Origin: Spiroplasma_E sp902809815
Lineage (GTDB): Bacteria > Bacillota_I > Bacilli_A > Mycoplasmatales > VBWQ01
Assembly (NCBI RefSeq): GCF_964030925.1
Contig: NZ_OZ034992.1
Span: forward strand, 1,240,001-1,304,000
Length of the DNA: 64,000 nt
Direction: 5' to 3'
Part shown: positions 12,501 through 24,088 of the stretch, one piece after another
Layout of the letters: every line of letters begins with the position of its first letter
Numbering within the stretch: the first letter of the stretch is position 1
Program-made: the position numbers and the translations under genes
The notes under the pieces: model-generated
What the model saw: the letters and a program-made list of their open reading frames with translations, nothing else
Database searches by the model: none
What the model was told of the DNA's origin: nothing

Positions 12501-13547
12501 TAACAATAAACCAATTAATAAACTTTTAAATCCAATAATAGTTGCATTCAAAGTAGCAGTACGATTATTAAACGTATACTTATTATTTCCTAACTTATAT
12601 ACTAAAGCAGCATCAGAATCAATAGTATTAATATATTTACTTCTTAAACTTTGTGAAATTAATTTAACATCATTAATTTTACCTATTGTTGATTTTCCAA
12701 CAAAATAAATTTCGCGATCATTATCAGAAGAAATTGTGATTTTTTCATTAGCTTTATCATATGATCAAATATAATTATTTTTTTCTAACCTTTTACTTAA
12801 ACCAAATTGCATTGGATCAACGTATAATAAACCTTCACGAGTTTTATTTGGAATTGGTGTAGTTTGATCAATAATTGGGGTTGTGAAATCAGCAGATACA
12901 CCATATCCAACAATTTTTAATCAATTATAACTACTATAAGCAGCATCATTTAAATCATATCCTGAAACTTTTAAACTACTTCCTAATTGATCTGATTGCA
13001 CACGAATTGTATCATTAATATGCAAATTATTTTTTTGAGCAAATTCTTTATTAATAACTACCTGTTTTCAACTTGGAGTTTTATCTGGATTATTACTATC
13101 TCCTATTTGATAACCATCACTAATGATTAATTTATCAATACGAGCATCTTGATTATAAGTTAATATTTTTAAAATTCTAGGATTACTATTATTATCTAAT
13201 TGCATAGTTCTGCCTTCAACACGATCTCATATAAATTCATTACCAGCATCATTTGCAATATTGTTAATATCAAAATCATTCTTTTCATCAACAGCAGTTG
13301 TTGATGTTGAGATTTTATTAGAAACAGTTTTTGGAGTAGTATTAGATAAATCAATAACAAAATCATGTAAATTAGATTTTGCAACTAATGTTGAATATTC
13401 ATCAGAAATTCTTGCTAAACTTGTTTGCATTAATGAAAAAATAGTTGATGATAATAATACTAAAACAATTAAACCAACTAATTGAATTTTATTACGAAAT
13501 GCTTGTTTAAACGCATTTTTAAAAAGCAAAAATGATTGTTTTTTCAT
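9552..13547 (-). CDS. FtsX-like ABC permease, 1331 aa
   Basis: One continuous frame from ATG 13547 to TAA 9552 when TGA is Trp. Layout: an N-terminal membrane helix (FRNKIQLVGLIVLVLLSST, ~residues 15-40), a long extracellular domain, a core membrane group near residues 330-480 with GILKSLGYS (the FtsX cytoplasmic loop), a second anchor and a second, ~550-aa extracellular domain rich in Asn/Lys, then a C-terminal three-helix group with TIATMKTLGYSD. The two FtsX halves match the MacB_PCD/FtsX pattern. Export or extraction of lipoproteins or peptides is a family-based guess. Forms an operon with the membrane gene upstream and the ATPase downstream. Confidence 0.88.
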
Positions 13548-13587
13548 ATTCGTTCTTCCTTTCTTTTAAATTTTAAAACAAAAAAAG

Positions 13588-14451
13588 TTATTGAATTAAA
13601 GCCATTTTTCAACCATTAATTAAAGTTTTTAAATCTTGAATAGTTTTAGTAATAAGTAGTGTTAATTGGGCACTTAAAAAATAAGTTAAATTCTTCTTAA
13701 AAATAGTAATTAAAAGTTTTTTATTATTATCAGTAATAGAAACTTGGTGGTCAAAATTAGTAAACATTTGTTTTTTAAATTGCCATGTTAAAATGATAAT
13801 TTTAGTTTTAGTATATGCTTTTACTGGAAATTGTTTATTAATAATATTGGGTAATGAAGAATTACTAAATAATGTTACTCAAGTTTTTTTAATTAAATTA
13901 AAAATTGTAAATAAATTATCACTAAACATTTTTCATGAAAAGAAACCTAATCAATAGTAAAAGAACACTAAAATTAGTACTGAAATAAAGTTATTTATTG
14001 ATGGTAATGATATTTTAATCATAGTAAAATTAAATTGTAAAATAATAGCAATTATAATAATTGACAAAATAGTAAAACGCATCACTTTCATAATTTGATT
14101 ATTATTACGGCTTAAAAAACTAAAACAAATAAATAAATGTAAAATCGAAATCAATGATAGCATTGGTAAACTTTCTAAATCTAAAAAATTAATATTAATT
14201 ACCATTTCTTGAACTGGTAATAAAAATAAACAAAATTGTGCTAAAAATCATAAACTAAATTGAAGAATAATGATTTTTGTTTTATTAAATATTTTTTTAT
14301 TATTAATACTATTTTTATGAAAATTAATAGTAATTAAAAAAGTTAATTTCATAATTAAAAGTAAAAAAAGAACTGGTAAACCAAAAAAAATAAATAATTG
14401 TTCAAAATTATTAATACTATTAATTTTTAAAATATTACTACTACGTAACAT
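13588..14451 (-). CDS. Membrane protein upstream of the FtsX-like permease
   Basis: 287 aa. The N-terminal ~150 residues hold about five hydrophobic helices; the C-terminal half is a soluble Lys-rich domain ending ALIQ. ATG 14451 follows TTTAAAGGTG. The stop lies 40 bases before the permease start, so the three genes are probably co-transcribed. No family recognised. Possibly an accessory subunit of the ABC system. Confidence 0.7.
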
Positions 14452-14570
14452 TATATTCACCTTTAAATAAACTTTGCTATTATTATAATTATAAACTATT
14501 AAAATTAAATAATGCAATTATTTAATTTTAGATAGTGTTCAAATATTTAAAAAGAAAAGGAAAAAAGAAA

Positions 14571-14865
14571 ATGTTATGAAACTGCTGTATTAAATTCTTT
14601 AGTAATAATTTTGATAATGAATATCAATATTTACAACCTATGGATTCAAACTATATGTACTACCCCCACTACTAATTATCAAACTACTACATCTACTACT
14701 AAAATAATATCTGTTGAACAACCAACTAAAAATACATCAACAGTTTTTTCAAATAGAAAAATTATTTCAAAACCATTGAAAAAAAAGATACAAGAAATTA
14801 ATTTTAATAATATTACTATTTTTGAAGAAGAAAGTGAAAATCAAACTAAACATATATCTTTATAA
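14571..14865 (+). pseudogene. Small hypothetical gene with likely frameshift
   Basis: From ATG 14571 (after AAGAAAAGG) the frame reads MLWNCCIKFFSNNFDNEY and stops at 14675. The +1 frame then continues, rich in Thr, to TAA 14865. Removing one C from the CCCCC run at 14663-14667 joins them into a ~97-aa protein. Either the gene has decayed or the base call is wrong. No family recognised. Confidence 0.5.
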
Positions 14866-14905
14866 ATAAAAAGAGTTAATAAATATTTATTAACTCTTTT
14901 TATTT
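14864..14905. terminator. Bidirectional terminator
   Basis: A perfect palindrome with 21-bp arms centred at 14884/14885, between two convergent genes, with T runs on both sides. It overlaps the last bases of both coding regions. Confidence 0.75.
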
Positions 14906-15372
14906 AATTTATAACTATCTTTAATTTTTTTAAAAACCATTGTTTTATAATCTTTGTTACGATAATCATCAAAAACAAATATACCTATAAAATGATAACC
15001 AATGCCTTTTGATTTTTCTTTTATTTTTACAAAAGTAACAAATTCTACTTTATCTTTAATATATTTTTCACCCAATTGTTTTCTTTTTTCACTTGTACTA
15101 GTACTATTAAATTGATAAATAACATTTCAATCTTCTGACAAAAAATTTGCATATCCTGTTTTAATTACTTCTTCTTTTTCGCTATTTGGACTAATCGTTA
15201 AAAATCAAACTTGTTGATAATCATTTATTTTATAACCACTTTTTAATATTGATACACCATCTTCATTAGTAAAAAGAGTACTTAAAACCTCAAAAATTGT
15301 TTTAAATAATATTCTATCTTTGATAGTTATTTCTTTCTTGAATAAAATTGTTTTTAGTACCTCATTGTTCAC
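14890..15372 (-). CDS. Hypothetical protein, 160 aa
   Basis: A GTG start at 15372 is chosen because of the AGGTGA site 8 bases before it. Two TGA codons are Trp. The C-terminal half (KVEFVTFVKIKEKSKGIGYH, then FIGIFVFDDY) looks like a compact beta-rich fold, faintly like C-terminal domains on some restriction or helicase proteins, but this is too weak to name. No membrane segment. Confidence 0.6.
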
Positions 15373-15443
15373 TATATGGTCACCTCTATATAAACTATAA
15401 CATAATTTTAATGATTCTTATTTATACGAAATAATAATACTAA

Positions 15444-15613
15444 TTACATTGTAAATAATTTTGGTTGTAAACAAAATCCTGGTGTTAATTCATTAGCAAT
15501 ATGAACGTCTTCTCAATTTTCAGTTTCAACTGAAAATTGTTGACCTGTAGGTACTAAAACTGATACTGGTGCAACTACTTCCATCATTTCACTAACTACT
15601 AATGTTTTTGATA
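15444..15613 (-). pseudogene. Out-of-frame tail of the coiled-coil gene
   Basis: Right after the TAG of the coiled-coil gene, a different frame continues without stop for about 55 codons, reading SKTLVVSEMMEVVAPVSVLV and so on to TAA 15444. Adding one base to the run of eight A on the minus strand (15617-15624) would fuse it to the gene upstream. The tail has ordinary protein composition, so it was probably once the C-terminus. Confidence 0.5.
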
Positions 15614-16708
15614 CTATTTTTTTTCAATAACTGGGTTAATATGAATACAAGATTTTATATCATAACTATCAGTAAATGCCACTAAATTTTGATTATACTG
15701 TGATAACACTTGTATTTTTTTATTTAAATTTGTCAACTTCTGACTACCTTTTTTATTTAAAGTTTCTAACTTTTCTTTTTCTAAAACTAATTGTTTTTTT
15801 TCTTTAAGTAGTTTTTGAACTTCTTCAGTTGTTTGATTACCAATCTTTGTTAATTTATCTTCTAGTAAAGAAATATTTTTTTCTTTCTCCTTTATTTGCA
15901 TGCCATTTTCTTGTTGAATAGTTTCTAGTTTTATTTTTTCTTCCTTTAATTGATTAACTTCCGTAACCAATTTTTTATTTTTAGTTCTTTTAATTGGTAT
16001 TATTGTATTTTTATAAATATTTTGTATACCTTGATATCCTAAATCACCAATAATTATTGTTTTTTCTGAAACTAACGCGAACTCTTTTTTTATTAATCTT
16101 TCAATACTTTTATTTTTTTGATCACGAATATTTCTCAATTTTTTTTGCACTTTTTCTAAATTATTACCTATTTGATTTATTTTTACACTATTTTGTTGTT
16201 TAATTTTTTCTAACTTTGTTTTCTCTCTTTCTAAAGTAGCAACTTTAGAAACTAAAAATTTAGTTTCATCAATTAATAGTTGTACTTTTTGCTTTTCTGC
16301 TATTAATTGTTGTTCTAATATTGCTGTTTCTTCTGCAGATTTAACTTTTGTTTTATCCAATTCTTCTTGTGTTTGCTTTAATTGTGCTTCTAATTGATTA
16401 ATTTTTGCTTGTAAAATTTGATCTTGACTTAAAATTTCTGTTTTTTCTTCTTTTGCATCATTTTCTTGTTTTATGCTTTGTTCTTTAATGTCCTTTTCTT
16501 CTAAAATAGCATTAATTTTAGTAATATCTTTTTCAAGTAAAGACGTTGAACTACTTGTTGTAGATGATTCTGAATTATCTGTTTCATTAGTATTAATAAA
16601 TTTTAAATGTTCATTTTTTTTGTTGTCTTTTTTCTTATTTTTTCTTTTTTTAACATTTGTTTTCTTTGTTTCTGTTTTATGAGAATTATTAAAACTTTCT
16701 ACTTGCAT
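15614..16708 (-). CDS. Coiled-coil protein containing a transposase fragment
   Basis: Long heptad-type coiled coil rich in Lys, Glu, Gln and Leu, with internal imperfect repeats (LVSKVATLEREKTKLEKIKQ and LVTEVNQLKEEKIKLETIQQ). Between them sits SEKTIIIGDLGYQGIQNIYK plus NTIIPIKRTKNKKL, residue-for-residue the same as the middle of the IS5-like transposase in this window and containing its second catalytic Asp region. DNA identity runs 103 bp (15969-16071). ATG 16708 is preferred because of AAAAAAGGAAA before it; TTG 16756 would add 16 residues. A frameshift at the end may have removed ~55 residues. Confidence 0.7.
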   Translation of the reverse strand: MQVESFNNSHKTETKKTNVKKRKNKKKDNKKNEHLKFINTNETDNSESSTTSSSTSLLEKDITKINAILEEKDIKEQSIKQENDAKEEKTEILSQDQILQAKINQLEAQLKQTQEELDKTKVKSAEETAILEQQLIAEKQKVQLLIDETKFLVSKVATLEREKTKLEKIKQQNSVKINQIGNNLEKVQKKLRNIRDQKNKSIERLIKKEFALVSEKTIIIGDLGYQGIQNIYKNTIIPIKRTKNKKLVTEVNQLKEEKIKLETIQQENGMQIKEKEKNISLLEDKLTKIGNQTTEEVQKLLKEKKQLVLEKEKLETLNKKGSQKLTNLNKKIQVLSQYNQNLVAFTDSYDIKSCIHINPVIEKK

Positions 16709-16846
16709 TAACGTTTCCTTTTTTGAAACATCATTATCGTTTAAAATTTCTTGCAATTTTTGTTGTCATTATTTAGTGATAATTTCCTATTAGTTATCGA
16801 GTAAAAATTTCCCAAAAAGTGAAGTTAAATATACTTGGTTATAAAT

Positions 16847-18094
16847 ATGGAAAGAAGCATGACTATGAAAGAAAAATATAAGTATAAAATTATAAATGAC
16901 ATTTTTATTAATAAATTATCTAAACATCAAGCCAAGAATAAACTTAATCTAACTATTAGAAGAATTAACCAATTAATTCAAATTTTTAATAAAGAAGGTA
17001 AAGTTGGTTTTATTCATAAATCTCGCAATAGAATTTCTAATAAAGCAACAAATACTGAACTTAAAAATAAAATTATAAACTTGTATAAAACAAAATATTA
17101 TAATTTTAATTTTCAACATTTTCATGAAAAAATAATTAATGAAGAAAAAATTAAAATTTCATATAGCACACTTTATACTATATTAGTTAAAGAAAAAATC
17201 AGTTCACCAAAAAAACATAAAAATAAGAAAAATAACTTACATCCAACAAGAAATCGTAGAACAAATTTTGGTGAATTAATTCAAATGGATGCCAGTAATC
17301 ATCATTGATTTGGTAACGATAAACCAAAAGCATTTTTACATGCTGCAATTGATGATGCTACTGGAAATATTGTTGGACTATGATTTGATCATCAAGAAAC
17401 ATTAGATGGTTATTATAATGTTTTTTATCAAATTTTAACTCAATACGGTATACCAAAAACATTTTATACTGATAACAGAACAGTTTTTGGATATAAGAAA
17501 AAAGTTGATGCAGGAAAAATAAATCCGGAAAATGACACTTATACTCAATTTCAAAAGTGCTGTAATGATTTAGGTGTTGAAATAATTAGAACTTCAATTA
17601 CACAAGCTAAAGGTAGAATAGAACGCTTATTTGGAACACTGCAAAGTCGATTAATTAGTGAATTACGACTTAATAAAATTAAAACATTAAATGAAGCTAA
17701 TCAATTTCTTAAAACATACATAAACGTTTTTAATAAACAGTTTGCCTTTCCTATTGATGATAATAAATCTGCTATGGTTAAAGCTCCCACACAAAAAGAA
17801 ATAAATATTTATCTTTCAAGATTTTCTAAAAGAAAAACAAATAGTGGTTCAACTATAACATATTATAGTAAAAAATATTTTCCTTATAAAAATAACAAAG
17901 TTCAATATATAAAACCTAGAACTGATGTAATTGTACTTAAATCATTTATTAATGACTTATATATTAGTTACAATAATCAAATATATGAACTAAAAGAAAT
18001 AACGTTAAAACCAATTATCAAAGAAAATTTAATAAAAACTAAAAAAGTTTATATACCCAATAAAAATCATCCTTGAAGATATGGATATCAATAA
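16847..18094 (+). CDS. ISNCY/IS1202-like transposase
   Basis: DDE transposase, 415 aa. An N-terminal helix-turn-helix (SKHQAKNKLNLTIRRINQLI), then the rve-type core with the three acids in LIQMDASNHHWF, FYTDNRTVF and AKGRIERLFG. Seven TGA codons or so are Trp. Starts at 16847, 16859 and 16865 are all possible; 16859 has GGAAAG nearby. The frame is intact. Clear terminal inverted repeats were not found, so the element may be a remnant. Confidence 0.82.
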
Positions 18095-18219
18095 TTCCTA
18101 ATTAAAGTTATATAAGATTTATATTTTTTGAATACTTAACCATATAAATTTTAAAAATGTTTGTCTATGAGCAAATTTGGTGCCTTAAAATTGATTTTAA
18201 AGATATAAAATAATTAGAA

Positions 18220-19704
18220 TTATATACCAGCAATAGCACAAGTACCAGAAGTAATTGCTGAAAGTTTAGAACCAACAGTTCCAATTACAGGCATGTAAGA
18301 AATTAATTCACCAACTAAATTTACTGTATTAGCACAATTTCAATTTGATTCATTTTCCAAATTAGAAACTCTTGTTTCTAATTCATTAACTGTTTTATTT
18401 AAAATTTTAAAATCATTTTTTAATCCTTGCAAATTTTTGCTTAATTCATCAATTTTCATCTCATCATCTATTATTTTTATTAAAATTTTTCATCTTGATA
18501 CATAACCTTGAATATTTATACGTTCTTGTCTTTTTCAATTATATAGCTGTTCAGGAGTAAATGTTTTAGCATTATTTATTGCTTGTGGCAAAGTAGAATT
18601 TCAATATCTTATATCTTCTATTCAATCTTGGAATAATACGTTATTTGTTATATTATAGTTTATTTCATTAAGTTTATTTTGTGTTATATAAGTAAAAATT
18701 GGTTTTGTTGAACCATAGGAATAACAATCATCAAGTTCTCTAGCATAATTTTTTGCTAATAATTGAAATTTAAAACATTTATCAAAATATGAATAATCTT
18801 TTCAATTTATAATTTTGATATTTTCTTTTTTAATAGAAAGATATTTTCTTTTTATTGCAGTTTTAATGCTATCATCTTTTTTTCCAGATCAATATTCATA
18901 ATTTTTATTAATATTAATTTTTCCTAAATTAATTTCGATATTTTTATTTCAATCTGGAAAATCTCTTTTTAAATTATCAAAACATTTATTTGGATAACCC
19001 AATATATCTTCTGTTATTATTCTTACTGATTTAAAATTATAATACTCAAAATTAATTTCTATGCGTTCTTGTTTAGAACTATTTGCATATGTTTTTTCAA
19101 TTTCCAAAAAATTATCAAAAATAAGTTGACCAAATTTATTTACAGTTGACCAATTAATTTGAAAATTAATTTTAATTTCACCGTTATTGTACATATCTTT
19201 TATTTTTTCTTTAAATATTTCACCAAATTTCTTTTTAGGATTATCAAAATTTAAGTCTTTTCAATAATAATAATAATCTATTATTCCTTCAAAAATTATT
19301 GGTACAAATGAAACAGTAATTGGAGAAGAAAAAGAAAATGGAACATTTGTAATTTCATTTCCTTTGATTGATGTTATATCAAAAAAATTCTCTCTTTTTA
19401 GTCTATTTCTGTGTTTTTCATGACGATGTTTATGAGTATTTGTTTGTAGTTTTATTTGATAAAAAAGGTCAATATTTTGATTTGGTAATTGTTGATTTAA
19501 ATTATATCGTTGATAATTAGTATTTAAATTTGTAAAGCTAATATCTTGGTTTATTGATTGTAAATTAGTATTGTTGCTAGCTCAATTTTTAATCTTTTCA
19601 TTATTATCAATTCATTTACCATTAATACCTTGGTTTTTATTTTGAAAAAATGGGACAGTTAGCATTCATAACTTAAATCAATAACTTGGATTAAAATATT
19701 TCAT
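18220..19704 (-). CDS. Hypothetical protein, 494 aa, with polybasic site and C-terminal coiled coil
   Basis: Start ATG 19704 follows AAAGGAG. The N-terminus is only weakly hydrophobic, so secretion is uncertain. Around residue 105-120 is a basic stretch (HKHRHEKHRNRLKR) that resembles a protease-cleavage linker. The middle is Trp/Tyr/Asn-rich. A coiled coil (DELSKNLQGLKNDFKILNKT and on) precedes a hydrophobic Gly/Ser/Val C-terminus. No family is recognised. The layout suggests a surface-exposed or secreted protein, as inference only. Confidence 0.65.
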
Positions 19705-19901
19705 ATTTATTGTTCTCCTTTGAAAGTAAATATAAAAATATTTACTTTCAAAACAAAGCAATTTTTTATTTTTCTAAATTTTACTACTTTTTTAAAATAA
19801 AAAAAGTTTTTGTATAAAATAAGGAACTAAATTTTTTATGGGTTATTTGGAATTTATGTAGTTTATTGAATAGTTTAACTTTCCAAAATAATTTAATTTT
19901 T

Positions 19902-20745
19902 TTATAAATATTTTTGGGAAATTTTCACTCGATATTGACATTGCAATTTTTGTTTTAACTTTTTAATCATTTCAATATTACTATCAATATTTTTTTCAAT
20001 TTCGCTTAAATATTGCATTGAATCATTTTCATCAAAAATTTGATTTACAATTTTCGTTAAAGGCAATGAAGAAGTAACTGGTTTTTGAAACATTTCAAAA
20101 ATAATTTTTGACAAATCAAAAATATTTTGAATTTTTAATTTAATTCCCTTAATTTTTAATTCATTTTTTTTAGATTTATTATTTTTAAAATCACAAATTT
20201 TATTTTCATATTCATCGAATAAATTTACAACTTCCTTTTTAAAAATTTTATCAAGTTCTTCAATATTTAATTTATATGGAATTTCAGAATTACTATCTTT
20301 AACTAAAATATCCTTAAATTTATTTTCTCTTGACATTATCTCCTTAATTTTTTCATATTCATTACTTGTTAAACTAATTTTATTATCACAATCTTCATCA
20401 GTAACAAAATATTTTGATTGATTAGCAATAAAGTTATAAATATTTAATACACCTAATTGATGATTTTCACAAATTGTTTTAAAATGTTTTAATATTTCAA
20501 AATTATTATTTAATTGCTCTCTTAATTTATTTAACTTATTTAAGTCCTTGCACGAACTAATTTTTTTAATAAAAAAAATATTATCATTTTTTCAGGATTT
20601 CTATTTTTGTTTTCATAAATTCAATATTAGTAATATCTTTTTTAATAAAATCACTAAATAATAAAGGATGATTAAAAACATTAATTATTAAAATAATTGA
20701 AATCAAACTTTTCAAACTGTATAAATTGTCTTGATCAATATATTA
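19902..20745 (-). pseudogene. C-terminal part of a gene cut by the IS5-like element
   Basis: The minus strand is open from the edge of the IS (reading DQDNLYSLKSLISIILIINV) to a TGA-TAA at 20587; the +1 frame then runs from DNIFFIKKISS to TAA 19902. Loss of one base from the six-T run at 20587-20592 would join them. The C-terminal half is a Lys/Glu-rich helical protein. Together with the 5' piece at 21901-22130 it may have been one ~375-aa gene. No family recognised. Confidence 0.55.
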
Positions 20746-21900
20746 GACATATTCCGTAATTAAATTTTTAAAAGTCAATTAATAATTTTAAAATTTATTT
20801 TATAATTTTGTTATTAACAATAAATTTAGAAAAGTGTTGATAAAAATGATTTTTGAAAATTTAAAAAAATTAAAAAATGAAGAATTTTACAGATATTTTG
20901 GTATAAAACGTTTTCATTTTAATGAAATGTTAGAAAAATTAATTGAAATAGAAAAATTAGAAAAAAATAAAGGTCGAAAAAATAAACTTTCAGTAGAAGA
21001 AAGATTAATGATGACTTTATTATACTGAAAAGAATATTATACTTTTTTTCAAATGAGTATTAAATCTAAAATGAGCCCATCAAGTTGTTTTCGAAATATT
21101 ACTTGAGTAGAAAATAAACTTAGTAACCACAAAGATTACCAATTTTTAAAAGAAAGATATAAATTAAAAATTGATAAAAAACAAGAAAATTCAAATGAAT
21201 TTCAATTTTATTTAATTGATTCAACTGAGATTGAAATTGAAAGACCAACTAAAAAAAACTACAGTTAGAATATTTTTCTGGTAAAAGTTGAATGTATTCT
21301 ATAAAATTTCAAATTGTATATGATTTTTTTAATAAAAAAATTGTTGATATTTTTGCTGATAATGGTAAAGTGCATGATTTTCAAATATTAAAAAATTCAA
21401 ATCTTGAATTTTCAGAAAAAACAATAATTATTGGTGATTTAGGATATCAAGGTATACAAAATATTTATAAAAATACAATAATACCAATTAAAAGAACTAA
21501 AAATAAAAAATTAACTAAACAAGAAAGAAAATACAATAAGATTGTATCTAAAATTAGAATTAAAGTTGAACATGTCTTTGCTTGATTGAAAAGATTCAAA
21601 ATTTTAGTAAATAAATGTAGAAAATCTAAATTTAGACTTATGTACTTAAGATTTAACTTACTTTGTGAAATTTTTAATAAAATAAAACCATTAAAATAAA
21701 AAAAATATTAAAAATATTTTTTTAAAATTTAAATTTTTATCGAGCTAATATAAAAATATTATTAACAATTTTTTGTTTAAAATGTAAACTCATTTTTTAA
21801 ACTATTTTTTCAAAAAATATTTATTTCTATATTCAATAACACTAAATAGTTTTAAAACAATTTTATTGACAATTAATTAAATTTAATTACGGAATATGTC
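20746..21900 (+). mobile_element. IS5-family insertion sequence, copy 1 (1155 bp)
   Basis: Ends match as perfect terminal inverted repeats of about 22 bp that begin GACATATTCCGTAATTAA. One transposase in two frames lies inside. No target-site duplication is seen (TTA on the left, CAT on the right), which would fit recombination between copies. Confidence 0.9.
20846..21699 (+). CDS. IS5-family transposase made by -1 frameshift
   Basis: ORF A (20846-21268) has an N-terminal helical DNA-binding part and ends the first catalytic region with LIDSTEIEIERPTKK. ORF B resumes in the -1 frame (LQLEYFSGKSWMYSIKFQ) and holds GDLGYQG and KIRIKVEHVFA, the second Asp and the Glu regions. The slip site is the heptamer AAAAAAC at 21253-21259, in the right phase (A AAA AAC). 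This is the known way several IS5-group elements make their transposase; slippage here is inferred from the sequence. GTG 20834 is another start. Confidence 0.88.
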
Positions 21901-22130
21901 CATTGAAAAGAACTATGCAAATTTTTTTTAAACAATTGACTATCAAATTTTTCATCTTCTTGGTGATAATATTTGGCAATATTACTAATAGAACTATCAA
22001 TAGCATTATATTCTGCACAAGTTATATAGATAATATTAAGCGCAGTAATAAGGTCTTCTTTAGTTAATGTTGGTACTTGTGATTTTATTTTTTGTAAAAT
22101 GTTAGTAATTAAATGTTTACCTACTCCCAT
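21901..22130 (-). pseudogene. 5' part of a gene truncated by the IS5-like element
   Basis: ATG 22130 follows ATAGGAG. Reads MGVGKHLITNILQKIKSQVP and continues to the IS boundary after FQW, then stops inside the IS end. Same strand as the fragment at 19902-20745. No family recognised. Confidence 0.6.
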
Positions 22131-22161
22131 TATTTTTACTCCTATCTTTTTTAATCAATTA

Positions 22162-22198
22162 AAAGCTCATATAACCATTTAATGGCTATATGAGCTTT
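22162..22198 (-). terminator. Terminator of the PTS gene
   Basis: Stem AAAGCTCATATA with TATATGAGCTTT, one mismatch, then CCA/TGG near the loop. It lies 38 bases beyond the PTS stop. Confidence 0.7.
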
Positions 22199-22235
22199 AG
22201 TAGATTTAATATTATATTGTAATAATCACTTTTAA

Positions 22236-24047
22236 TTATAGATTAACTTTAGTTTTAATATTCAAAGTTGCTGAATTTTGTAACTGTGTCTTTATTGCAT
22301 TGGCTACATGTTCAACATCGGTACCAATAACAATTTGCAAAGCTTCTTTATTCAAAATTTTAGTACCAAATGCTCCTGCGGCCTTAACTTTTGCCAAATT
22401 AACACGTGTTGTATCTTTAACAATCAAACGTAACCTAGTAGCACAATTATCAATTTCAACAAAATTATCTGCACCAATTGCTTCAATTAATTTTGTTGCC
22501 ATTAATGTATATTTATCACTTTTAAGATTTTTATTGCTTAACTCTGATTTTGTTGTTACTTTATTTTCTTCAACACCAAAATCTTCTTCTCTTCCTGGTG
22601 TTTCAATATTCATTTTAGTAATTAATGTATAAAATACAATAAAATAAACTCCACCAGCAGCCACAATTAATAATAATACTCATAGTGGATTTGAAGTAAT
22701 ATGATAAGCACCTGTAGCATGATTAGCAAATCCTCATGATTGAGCAAAAGAAATGCAATAGTCAATAATTCCAGCACTAAAACCAAAACCAACTTGGATA
22801 TGCAATGCTGTCGTTATTGCAATAAATATCCCTGTTAATAAGGCATGAATTACTAATAATAATGGAGCAATAAATACAAATGAAAATTCAATTGGTTCAG
22901 TGATTCCACTAATAAAAGAAACTAAAGCAACTCCTCCTAAAAATCCTGATACCATTTTTCTATTTTCTTTTTTAGCTGCCATAATCATAGCTAAGGCAGC
23001 AGCGGGAATACCACCCATCATAATAGGAAAGAAACCTGATTGAAAAAATCCAGATCCTTCAATACCTCTAGTAAAAGCATTAATGTCTCCATTTACTCAT
23101 TCCGTTGTTCCAGATGCAGCACCTGTAATTGGAGATATTATCTGACCATTAATTGGTAATTGAAATCAAAAAAAAGTATTTAAGATTTGATGTAATCCAA
23201 AAGGTAATAATAAACGATTTAATATTCCATAAACTGCTGTTCCTGGAATAGCAACTGCTGGATTATTTGGATTAGCAACTAATTGACCAAATTTCATTAA
23301 TACTAATTGAATTCATGGTCAAACAATAGCAAATGCTAAAGCAGTGGGAATAGTTATTGCTAAAACTACCATTGGTGCAAATCTTCTACCACCAAAGAAT
23401 GATAATGCTTGAGGAAGTTTAATTTCTTTATATTTATTATATAAAACTGCAGATAAACACCCCGCTACAATTCCACCAAAAACACCAATGTTTAATACAT
23501 AAATACCACCAATGATAGTTTTACCATCTGTTCCAAATTCTTCTACATAAAATAATGACGAAAATTTTTCACCTTTACTTGATGTAAAAGTTAAAACATT
23601 TTTATATAACATTTCTGGTAATGAATGTTCAATTGACGTCATTGCAGATATTGCCAAATAAAATACTGCTCCAACTAATGCAGCTTCACCACGATGATCT
23701 TTAGCTAAACCAAATGCTAAACCTAAAGCAAATAATAATGGTAAATTATCAAATACTATTTTTCCTGGTTGTTGAATAATATATGAAATTCAATAACCCA
23801 CTTCATTAGTAACATGCATAACACCAGCATCAGTTGTAGTAGTAAATGTAAGCCCTAATGCTCCAAATCTGTTTAAAATAGCAGCGAATGGTAATACTGC
23901 AATTGGAAATTGTAATGCTTTACCTAAGTCTTGTAAAAATTTTAAAACATTATTTCAAGGACTTTTTTCTTTTGAGGTTTTTAATTCAATATTACTATTT
24001 TTTGTTTGATTTTTCTCTTTATGTTTTTTTCAGAAAACTAAACCCAT
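22236..24047 (-). CDS. ptsG: PTS glucose-type transporter, EIICB
   Basis: Imports and phosphorylates a hexose. EIIC comes first: a Trp-containing N-terminus, about eight to ten helices, the FGGRRFAPM motif (~residue 225), PFGLHQILNTFFWF, and GITEPIEFSF, the substrate region shared by the glucose/N-acetylglucosamine family. EIIB follows with phospho-cysteine motif DNCATRLRL near residue 535. 603 aa. The exact sugar (glucose or GlcNAc) cannot be told. AGGAAGGGG precedes ATG 24047. A small membrane gene lies 41 bases upstream. Confidence 0.9.
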
Positions 24048-24088
24048 ATTTTAACCCCTTCCTAAAACTTTTTCTTAATTTTTCAAAA

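Noticed and set aside
16709..16756. TTG start of the coiled-coil gene
   Set aside because: No ribosome-binding site; ATG 16708 has AAAAAAGGAAA at good spacing. Kept only as an alternative.
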